Assembly: GCA_021441665.1 (NCBI GenBank)
Contig: JAGYYN010019572.1
Span: 1 to 23,945 of the forward strand
Direction: 5' to 3'
Origin: Euplotes cf. woodruffi 2 WChen-2021
Lineage: Eukaryota; Ciliophora; Spirotrichea; Euplotida; Euplotidae
DNA length: 23,945 bases
The notes under the pieces were generated by a model. That model saw nothing but the letters and a program-made list of their open reading frames with translations, searched no databases and was not told the DNA's origin. Positions within the stretch are counted from its first letter, which is position 1; each line of letters starts with the position of its first letter. Position numbers and translations under genes: made by a program. This document shows, in pieces, positions 9,650-18,164 of this stretch.

Positions 9650-11788
9650 ATGTTTAAAATTAGAACTTTAAAAAGAAAGGCATTGGTCAGACAACTAGAG
9701 CCGTTAAATGCAAAGCCAGAGACTCCGGTCCCTAAAAACGCGACTGTCAAGGTTAACAAAAAGGTTGTCACGATGTCTTCTGATTTAAAGTCAAAGTCTG
9801 CGATCAAAAACATGAAAAGTAAGCAAAATGAAGACGAAGAGAAAACGTGTTCTGATTCAAATACACTCAACTTTCAGTATTTTGTCAATCTTGTTCTATC
9901 GTATTCACAAAAGTGAGAAGTCCTTTGCAACAGAAAGCATAATGAACTCAAGCATGAGTTCCACCTTTTACAGTTTAATATTTCAATCTGTGAGGCGGCT
10001 GTATAACGCATACAACGAGCAAGATGCAGCGAAAGTTGAAGAGATGGCGAAAGAGTTTCTAGAAACAGAGCACTTTGAAGATATCGATGAAAATCCAATG
10101 ATCGACTTAATACACAATTTGCATTAGTCAATTACCGATGGAAACAGTTGTACTGCAGAATGTGCTAAAAATCTTAACCAAGTGCTTGAAGTCGTCTAAC
10201 AAAGCGATGTTTAATTCCGCTGTCGACCAGCTCGTGTCTGCATCGAATACTTACGGAAGGTCGCTCAACAGGTAAGCTATTCAGGGCTGATTTAAAAGCA
10301 GTTTAGACTAGTTGCAAATTAATACCGTTTCATCGTTCATTTTAAAGCGAATTAAATCTCACATAGACACATACCGAGCATTCTTGAATTGGTTAATAGA
10401 AAGCATACGATTTACACCTCGAAAATAGTTGAATTGTGAGAGGTGCTAATTGTGAATGGCGGCAAGTCTGTTACTGCTGTAATTAATAACGTCTAGTCTT
10501 GAAAACTGCTGTAGCAAGTTTATATTGACTGCCTACCCCCATTTAACCAAGTAATTAATTTTCAATGTGACTGCAATACTGCAGTAATTGTATTTAAATT
10601 GAATAATAGAGCCTGATTAAGTTTATTAATTTTGCAAATTCCAAGAGCTCAAATGCAAGCAAATAAATTACCTGAAAATACTCTCACAAATCAATTGTGA
10701 GAATGTAGCTGACTGCCAATTTCAAATCAGTAAGGGTTCAGACTTCAAAGGATACTATTACTTAGTGGAAAAATCTGTTTCCTTTAGTATGATAGTTTAT
10801 CATGGGCCATAGAAATGGGCTTTCTTCTTGTATTTTACCTAATAAAGGAGCTTAATACATTTTTAACCTGTATGTTATATAATAGCTAATAACTCGTCTG
10901 ATGTATAAATCACTACTCTTGCACTTTAAAAATAAAATCTAATAACTCAAAAATTTAAATTTATCAATACTTTGCTCTATTTTTGGATCTTAAAGTAAAT
11001 TTTACCTTTTAGAGCGACTTTTGCGAACGGATTTCAGAACCTCAACAACGATTTTGAGTGCTTAAACTTCGAAAGTACATGATCGATGAAAATAGATGAG
11101 TCTGCGAGGAGAGGAATCAGTGAAAGCGAGTTAAACATGCCGATTGTCATTTTAAATAACCTTCTCGAGCACATCAATTACCAGGAGCAAGCTATACCTG
11201 CAGATTATCACATGCTATATTGGTAGGCATGAGGCTTCGTTTTGTTTGTCTCTTTCGCAATTTTATTCGATATGTTGTTTATAGCAACTGCCAATAAAAT
11301 TCACATCCATCCTGACTGCTTAAATTTAGAGATGAATATCGTGGTTTTGAGCAGAACTTGTGCCAATATCAGCTTATTGAGATTCAACCACTTTTCGTTG
11401 TTGAAAATTTAGACTTTTATGACCACGCAAACCTCCATAATGTTATAAGAGAAGAATCTAGACCTAACTGAATATCTAACGAGGTGATCACAGACGAGGG
11501 GCTAGATGATAAATACTGCAAATGTCATTCTTCAGGTAAAACTGTCTATATGATTTCAGTTTTTCCGATTTGTGTTTTACAATCCGCCATTTTCTCCGGA
11601 TCAACAAATGGTTATTTTTATTTGAAGCCCAGAGAAAATAATCAATTACGAGCAGGCTATTAGTTATCAATAAAGGATGGTATATTATATGAATTTCAGC
11701 TTCTAGAACAAAAGTTTTAGAATTTGAGGTGGCCGCCCCTATTTGCAAAATAAAATTGCAATCATATAATAAAGTTTGAAAAATCTAA
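9650..11788 (+). CDS. Unrecognised acidic/helical protein with a 741-nt intron
   Basis: The model gives 362 aa from ATG 9650 to TAA 11786-11788. Introns fit at 9877-9913, 10272-11012 (741 nt), 11223-11329 and 11536-11699. A CAT-TAG at 10125-10127 is passed by +1 shift into SQLPMETVVLQNVLKILTKC. The N-terminus is Lys-rich. The middle is helical (LYNAYNEQDAAKVEEMAKEF and VVLQNVLKILTKCLKSSNKA) and could be an armadillo- or HEAT-like bundle. The C-terminal part is acidic (NVIREESRPNCISNEVITDE) and ends ASRTKVLEFEVAAPICKIK. I recognise no family. After all corrections the length is an exact number of codons. The CAT-TAG context is unusual, since nearly all other shift sites here are AAA-TAR, so an unrecognised short intron is an alternative. 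Confidence 0.6.
10272..11012 (+). other. Unusually long intron (741 nt)
   Basis: The donor GTAAGC and acceptor CCTTTTAG join two good coding segments in phase 2. Most introns here are under 80 nt, so an eliminated germline sequence may sit inside it. It contains a perfect 8-bp hairpin, TCTCACAA-atcaa-TTGTGAGA (10682-10702), and a second AATTGTGAGA at 10432-10441. No coding sequence was seen in it. Confidence 0.5.
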
Positions 11789-12364
11789 AACACGATATTT
11801 TATTTGCTTTAAGACCTAACCTCTGCTGATTTCAAAATATGAAGTGTTGTTTGTAAAGATTATAAGCTCATAAAATACATTTACTATAAGACGCAGTTGA
11901 TTATTTCACGGCCGTCAAAAATTCCATTTCGATATTATAAATAATTTATCCGACCTCGCGTATTTTAAATCAATGTAGGAAGCATTAAATAAAAATAACT
12001 AGTAAATTTAAAAATTCGTACGATCGTCTCGTTATTAATTATTTACCTGTAAAAAAATTTTAGCAGATTGGATCCCCGAAGTCAAAAGAATCTTAGTTAT
12101 AACATAATTAAAAATCAGTGATTATCAGGAGCTAAATTTATTCAGTTATCAATATCGCTTTTGCAGTATGAATAAAAGCGAGTCCCTTCACCTCGCTTTT
12201 TGAACTAAAGAGATAGCGATAATACGGAAAAATAAAAATCTTTAGTATACCTGAAATTTAACATCATTAGACTATATCAGGCGTTGCGCGATTTTAAAAT
12301 ATGCACTAAAGAATAGAGTACGAGTGCTAAGAGAGCTGATTTCACGTCCAATCGTTATTTTATT
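11789..12364. other. Intergenic region, no gene; contains nested hairpins
   Basis: An AT-rich stretch of 576 bp between two plus-strand genes. No coding frame and no ATTGAA core were seen. The one structured part is at 12156-12200, described separately. Confidence 0.5.
12156..12200 (+). promoter_or_regulatory. Two mutually exclusive hairpins ending in T5
   Basis: AAAAGCGAG (12174-12182) pairs perfectly over 9 bp with CTCGCTTTT (12192-12200) across a 9-nt loop, and the stem runs into five T. The same AAAAGCG can pair instead with an upstream CGCTTTT at 12156-12162. This may be a small RNA, an alternative RNA fold, or simply three copies of a CGCTTTT protein site upstream of the zinc-finger gene. 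Confidence 0.4.
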
Positions 12365-13261
12365 ATGAAGCTCAACATTATAATCAACATGGATACGATA
12401 AACATTATTATTTTGGTTTTATATGCGAGTGTTAAGTTGCCTCCACCACAAATACCTGATTTCTCAGTGTCATATATACCTTCCTCACCTCGGTTATTTA
12501 TAGTCTGCGAGGAGCACGAAAGTCAGGAAGTCAGCCCGTTGAAGTCTAACAGTCAAAATATCCAAATGACTGAGACAAATAAAGATGCAGTTGGCAAGCC
12601 GTCCGATAAAAGTAAGAAATTGAATTCGAAAGAACTCTGATCACTGTTATACGCCTCTTCACTGGACTCAGCCCGTTCGGCTCAGTCAACAGGAAAGAGC
12701 CTGCAATAAGCTAACTTTTATTTAGAATCCAGAATGGAGAAGGTGGAGGCGAGCTTAGATATTCTTAAAGACTTCGAATACGAAATTATGATGCGCAAAA
12801 ATGAAGCGACCGGCAACTGGAACACTGTTTACAAGTGCAAGTACCAAGACTGCAATAAAATTATGGAGAGAACTTGGAATATGATCGACCACGCGAGGAT
12901 GCATCAAGGGATCAAACCTTATAAATGCGATAAGTGCGGCAGAAGCTTCACTCAGAAAGGCAATATGAGAAAGCATACTAAGCTTCATTTAACGACAAAC
13001 GTCGAGCAGAGGAGGAGGTATCCATGAGAGTTTTGAGGAAAACTGTATACTGAAAAATATAATCTTATGGTAGGTATCCTTTGTACAGGCATTGCCAATT
13101 TTTCAATATTTATGCCTTCATATTTACCCAAAATAAAATACAATCAAATGAAGAGATGCTTAAGTTCAGCTATATAGACCCATTGTCAATCCTTTCACAG
13201 TAAAGAAATGAAAATGAAAGGTCGAGAGCTAAGTTTGGTGAATTCTGAAGATCATAATTAA
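12365..13261 (+). CDS. C2H2 zinc-finger protein, three fingers
   Basis: The model gives 224 aa with introns at 12612-12725 (114 nt, in frame, removes a TAA) and 13070-13177 (108 nt). The first ~90 residues are low-complexity. The fingers follow: CKYQDCNKIM...HARMH, CDKCGRSFTQKGNMRKHTKLH, and CEFCGKLYTEKYNLM joined across the second intron to T-HCQSFH. In the third finger both cysteines are written TGA, and its histidines come only from the last exon, which confirms the splice. It is a probable nuclear DNA-binding regulator, as expected for tandem C2H2 fingers with a TGEKP-like linker (HQGIKPYKC). The stop is TAA at 13259-13261. The start could be 12365 or the ATG at 12389. Nested hairpins lie about 170 bp upstream. 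Confidence 0.85.
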
Positions 13262-13450
13262 CATGCTATATGCAAAATACTTCATAATGAATCGCTGCGT
13301 ATTAAAATATTTAATCCAGAATATGCATTAATCTCTGAAGTTTTATTCAACAAACGTATTTGGAAGGTGAGCAAGGCTCACGTCACCTCAGTGTTCAATT
13401 TTAATTGCGTAGCTTTCGAGTTGAAATAATGAAAACAGTAAATTAATAAA
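13262..13450. other. Spacer between convergent genes
   Basis: AT-rich spacer of 189 bp between the 3' ends of the zinc-finger gene and a minus-strand gene. It carries a near-match to the breakage motif on the minus strand (AATTGAACAC, 13391-13400). No gene was seen. Confidence 0.4.
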
Positions 13451-15504
13451 TTAATTAGAGCCAGCAGCAATCGACTCATTAGGTTTTTCTTTGATAACAC
13501 CATTCTGGTGGCCTCCATCATCATTTCTGGATACGTCTTGGGTCAAAGTCAGCGTAGTCGATACGAGGCCAGTTTCTTTATCAGAATCGGACAATTCAAG
13601 ATCATTTAGGTCTTTAGATTTTCTGTTTTTAGTAGCTGAGTCAAACATACTTGACTCTTCGTCATACTCAGAACATTTATTTCAGCGTTGAAAACTGAAT
13701 CGACTTTGAAACTGTAGAATTACGGGACTGAGATAGGTTTTTATTATCAGATTTCTGTCATTCTTCATTTTCTTCGTCCATTCACATTTTAAGTGCTTCG
13801 ATTACTTTAGTTATATTTGAGTTCTAAAATATTTTGGCTAGTTATTTGATTTATTTAAAGTTGTTATAAGTTAAGGCCTACGTCTTCGTCCCTTGAACGA
13901 TTATCAATTTCGGTAATCCTTGCATCGATAACATCAATACTGTCTCTTTGCTTATTTCTTGCAAAGATGTCCTTGTTGATTTGCGGCTTGAAAGGATGCT
14001 TGGACTTGAAGTACTCTTCATGCAGCTTTTCGTGCTTTTGCTTGATCTCCGCAGCGTTTTTGTATAGTCGCTCTGCTATGACTTGTTCGTTGTACATAGA
14101 TCTTTCTTTCGAGCTGTCTTCTAAATTTGAAGGTTGGATAGGAGAAATTGGCTAAAAGCATACTGTTTTTCTTTAGCTCAGGCTGGAATGTAACACCGTG
14201 GACATCGAGTTCTTGTTTGATTTTGTTATAAATTTCATACTTTTGCATGTACATGTTTATATCTCTCGTGTACTTTTCATTAAAACTACATGGGGTGTTT
14301 TTAGCGGCTTATTTGGTTAATGTACTTACTCGTCTTGGTTGAATTTGCCTTTTGGTTTGTACTTCTTCATCTCCTTGATCTCTTTTTCTTCAGCTTGTTT
14401 CTATACAGATAATAATTATTCCCAGTAGCTTTGAGCGAATTGATTGATTAGTAAAGAGATTATGCAAACAGCATATATCGATGGTATAGCCGTTTATCAG
14501 ATGCAAATAATCAAGAACTACTTTTATAGATTGCTTAAGCTCATCTTGCTGTTCCCTCCACCTCTGCTTTGACGAGATTATATTCTTAATCCGCTGTGGG
14601 TGGTAGATAGGCAGGTGTCTGTTTCTCTGAGAAATTGATTGTGAGTTATTTTGATATATCTGGCTTTTGCTTTAATTTCAACTGTTCTTGCTCTCTACAA
14701 ATCACCGTGTACAACATACCTAAAGTACTCTATTTTTCACTGGATTGAGTTATTAAGCCTTTTGCTGTCATTAAAAAGTCGGTCGTGTGGAGATCGCTTT
14801 GCTGAAGCTTGCTTTACCCAGGGTCTACTTTGCGTTTTAAATTCGCTGGTTAACTCAACGTTGATAAAGTTCTTGTTTCTTGAACTAATACGCGGCTTTG
14901 ATCTATACTCATATTTTAAACCTTAAAAATACACAGTCTTTATTAGTCTCAAATTCCTATATTTTCTTACCGATTTGGCTTTGGTGACTTCATTTTAAAT
15001 TTATCTTGGAAAATAAAATTTTCATGTGACGGTTTGAACTTCTGGTTTAGTGAAGGATAAATAATATTCTCTGGGTAGAGAAGGTAATCATCCTCTTCAT
15101 CTGCTGCAATTTCAGATATCTCGTCTGCGATGATCTTCATAGATCTCAGCAGTCTGCTTGTATTCACTTGAGATGATTCCTTACTCTATATTAGCGATTT
15201 GAAATTTGCGAAATGAAAAAGATTTTAAAGCAAAAAGTTATTAGTTGCATATTAAATATGTGCTTGTCGGCATTATAATCTGTTTTTGCTGCTGTAGATA
15301 GAATACTTTAATTATCTCAAGTACGACTTATAATTTTTCAATTTCTTCATTAGCTATTGAAATAAACTTTGCTTGATAATATAAATAAAAATTAGATTTG
15401 ATAAATGTAATTGTTAAGGTAAAGTTATCACTTACTCAGGAGTAAGAATCGTTGCTGCCGTCGTTTAAAATATATCGCTTTAGCTCCTCTAACGGATCTT
15501 CCAT
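13451..15504 (-). CDS. Repeat protein with helix-TFxPxI modules, probable cytoskeletal
   Basis: The model gives 480 aa from ATG 15504 (MEDPLEELKRYILNDG) to TAA 13451-13453. Introns are at 15186-15435 (250 nt), 14903-14970, 14695-14719, 14401-14521, 14286-14329, 14121-14163 and 13824-13881. AAA-TAA at 14646-14648 and 13677-13679 are passed by +1 shift. A charged helix followed by a TFxPxL/I motif recurs: YEIYNKIKQELDVHGVTFQPEL and then RLYKNAAEIKQKHEKL...HPFKPQI, with an earlier weaker copy around DRLFNDSKRLNN. I know this pattern from ciliate and other protist proteins of unknown function. The acidic N-terminus (AADEEDD) and Ser/Asp-rich C-terminus look disordered. The length is an exact number of codons after correction. 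Confidence 0.75.
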
Positions 15505-15639
15505 TTAAAATTCTTAATATATTATATTTTATTTTCAATTGAAGTTTAATAATCATAAAATCACTATTTGACTGAAATATTAGTCCAACTGTGAACGAGT
15601 GAAGGGCATGCTGTGTGTTGTTGAATAGTTTATATTCAG
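15505..15639. other. Spacer with palindromic breakage-like motif
   Basis: The spacer contains TTCAATTGAA at 15534-15543, a perfect palindrome giving overlapping ATTGAA cores on both strands. The minus-strand copy (AATTGAAAAT, 15531-15540) fits the full consensus. It lies between the 5' end of one minus-strand gene and the 3' end of the next. Confidence 0.5.
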
Positions 15640-17020
15640 CTATCTCAGGAATTTTTCTCAAAATTCTTTGTACTGAGTGACGATCTGAGCTTGGGTAGCC
15701 TTTTCCTTCTTCTTATCCTCGATAATTTTCTTAAGAGTTTCTTTAAGGGTCTTTTTCATCTTTGAAAGGTAATTTTTATTTCCTTTCTGCACGTTCATCT
15801 CGATATCGTTGTTTGGAAACATCATTGTTTGAGGTTTTTCTGAGTCCATAAAGTCGTACGAGAACGGGTTCACTCTGTTGTACTGGTCATTGTTGTTATT
15901 GTTGTAGTTAAACTGCTCGCCAGGGTCGGGAATGTCAAATTTATACAAAGATTCGCCGTCAGATTTGCCTTGGTCAATTCCAGCAAAAATATTATCGTAT
16001 TTATCATACACCTCCATCTTGACATTGTTTTGCAGTTCTTCTTGATTGCTTTCAGCATCGACTCCGCTATTCATGTTTTCGTCTTTTTGGCTGGTGTTGT
16101 TAAGCTTAAGAGGGTCGTTATCAAGACCCAGATCGATGTCGTCGCCAACAAGTAATGAATCATTAATAATTGGCGGTTTGCTTTCTACCGGCGATTTCTG
16201 AACTTCAATTTCTTCTTTGACCTCTTCATTCTTCATATCGACGTCTTCTTTGTCACTGACCTCGACTATTTTATTTTTACTTGACAGTGACTTTATTCTG
16301 AGAGATCATTCCAAATAAGTTTTCTGAGTTTTTCTTACTTGAAGGATTATCTTTTAGCTGGACTAGCTTTTTAAGAAACTCAATTCCTTCGTCGATGTTT
16401 TCTTCCTCAGATTTGTGGTCAGTTTTGGCACTGTTTTCGTCACCAAAAAGGTTGCTTTCGTTCTCAACGAGGTTGAGGTCGCCCAGCTGCTCGACTGCTT
16501 TAGAATAGTTGCTGATTCTATTAAATTGCGCGAACTGAGAGTTGTGGATATCGTTGCTGCTGCTCATCCTCATATTCCCAACTTTGCTCTCCTCTTGCTT
16601 GCTAGGGGGCTCTCTGTCATTAGAAAAAGGGCGGATTCCTTGGTAGTCGTAGTCGGGCAGGTTGTGGTTCATTCTGTAGTTGGCTGAGTTCGACACTAAG
16701 TTTAGCCTTTGGCTGATTTCCTTTGAGATTCCTATACTACCAGTTAAAATTCAGTCTAAGGCTTAATTTGTGACGTAGCAAGGACAGCATGTATATATCG
16801 TACCATTGTTAACCTCTTCGAGCAGCTGCGACTTAATGACTTCTTTCTTCTTAGTAATAATTGTTTTGATGTTCTCGATCGACTCGACCAAGCCGATGAG
16901 GTCTTCTTCGTTGCTCTTTACAAGAGGATCATTGTCGTTATTAATGCTGTAAACATTTTCGTATATTTTTTGCAGTCACCCAGACAGGTTCTTCAAAGTC
17001 TTGCTGATATCGTGACTCAT
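15640..17020 (-). CDS. Low-complexity acidic protein, function unknown
   Basis: The model gives 435 aa from ATG 17020 (MSHDISKTLKNLSGCLQKIY) to TAG 15640-15642. It has one intron at 16732-16803 (72 nt) and an AAG-TAA at 16277-16279 passed by +1 shift into KNKIVEVSDKEDVDMKNEE. The first 75 residues form a helical segment (LIGLVESIENIKTIITKKKE) reminiscent of small coiled-coil subunits. The rest is disordered: Asn/Ser-rich, acidic, with a poly-Asn run (15890-15910) and a basic helix near the end (KMKKTLKETLKKIIEDKKKE). This architecture suits a scaffold or transcription cofactor, but I recognise no family. It is divergent from the small basic gene to its right across 79 bp. Confidence 0.7.
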
Positions 17021-17099
17021 ATTTAATAAATATTATTGCCTCAATAAATTAGGATTTTCACGTCTGCAATTATCAAAAATTGAATATAAATTATTAAAT
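17021..17099. promoter_or_regulatory. Short bidirectional spacer
   Basis: The 79 bp between two divergent starts contain a near-match to the breakage motif, AATTGAATAT, at 17078-17087. No other element was seen. Confidence 0.35.
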
Positions 17100-17450
17100 A
17101 TGCAGACTGCACTTCCGGATTTGAAGCAGGCCTGAAATGAAGCCAAATCTAGAAATTGCAAGATGGCTGCAGTGTCGCAGGGAGCAAAGCTTTTCCGGAC
17201 TCAAGTCAAAGGAAAGAAGCGAAAGAGCTGCAAGAGGAAGAAGCAGCTGTTGTACCCGCACCAGAACTTCAAGATCAGTAATAAAATTCGTAAACTGCAG
17301 AGCAAACGGCGGTTTATGAGGCACACATCGCAAGATGCCATTCGGCAGTCAGCCAAAGTCAGTTTTTACCCAGAGTGAGCCAAGGTAGCAGCATTTTTTA
17401 TTACTAAGAAACAGTCCGTGCAACAGCGCAATTCGTGGTTTAACGAATAG
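17100..17450 (+). CDS. Small highly basic protein, unknown
   Basis: An intronless frame of 116 aa starting MQTALPDLKQACNEAKSRNC and ending TAG at 17448-17450. Two TGA codons are read as Cys. Residues ~30-75 are dense in Lys and Arg (VKGKKRKSCKRKKQLL, IRKLQSKRRFMRH), suggesting a nucleic-acid-binding, ribosomal-type or nucleolar protein. I cannot assign a family. The ATG at 17163 could be an alternative start, but the upstream codons are open and in frame from 17100. Codon use is richer in G+C than the surroundings, as in the other real genes. Immediately downstream the strand composition becomes extremely G-rich and C-poor. Confidence 0.65.
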
Positions 17451-18164
17451 CGGAAAGATGGATTTTTAATGTTTGGTTGTGGGTTAAAATTGGGATTATT
17501 ATGATAAGGGGAACGATGGTTTGGACTAGAGAATGGGGATTTGGAGGAAAATTGGTGAAATCAAGACTTGGTGTTTGTAAGGCAAGTAAAGTGATGTGGA
17601 TTTATTAAGAGGCTGAGGAATGGTCATTTTGATTATGGGTTTTTAGGTTTTAGAGTTGGTGTTATAGTTTTTTATGGTAAGGTTAGATATTATTTTTGTT
17701 TTTAATGAGAAATAATGAAGTTATTTTATGCTAAAATAGTTTCATGAATAAGAAAATAGTCATTGTATTTTTTAAAGAGTATCCTTTCTTCTTAATACTT
17801 ATTTTAAATAGTTTTTTATTGATTGATAGTTTTCTTTTTAATGATAGTTATGATTTTGCTTAAATTCATTTAAAATATTAATATATATACTTTTTAGTTA
17901 CTATTTTTAACATTCATTTTAAATAAAAATAATAAAAGTAAGCTAAATTTCTATTGCTCTTCTCACTTCATATCTTCTACTTTCTCTAAACTATTAATTT
18001 TCAATTCAGTAAAAAAAAATAACCCAAATTTCACAATAATTTTTAATCGATCCTATCAAATTAATCAATAAACCTAAATCAATCTTCAAACCAATAATAT
18101 CTAAACTACTTTCACCTTTCAATAGATCCTCGCCCACCAACCCTCTCTACTTCCCACCTCGACC
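17451..18164. other. Composition-skewed spacer, probable pair of subtelomeric flanks
   Basis: By hand count, 17461-17700 has 73 G and 7 C on the plus strand, while 17941-18160 has 6 G and 60 C. The middle is nearly all A/T. The left flank thus resembles the G4T4-like strand and the right flank the C4A4-like strand, the orientation expected at the right and left ends of two somatic chromosomes. A full minus-strand breakage motif AATTGAAAAT lies at 17997-18006. No gene was seen in the 714 bp. Confidence 0.6.

Noticed and set aside
9610-9870. Minus-strand open frame with hydrophobic stretches
   Set aside because: It is the reverse complement of the Lys-rich start of the 9650-11788 gene; hydrophobic content is expected from that.
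13025-13040. TGA read as tryptophan (Blepharisma-type code)
   Set aside because: TGA falls on zinc-binding Cys positions in the zinc finger and the RING domain and in the CWTCEGW motif. Tryptophan would destroy all three.
16415-16687. Plus-strand open frame of 90 codons
   Set aside because: It lies antisense to the well-supported low-complexity protein and has no family features.
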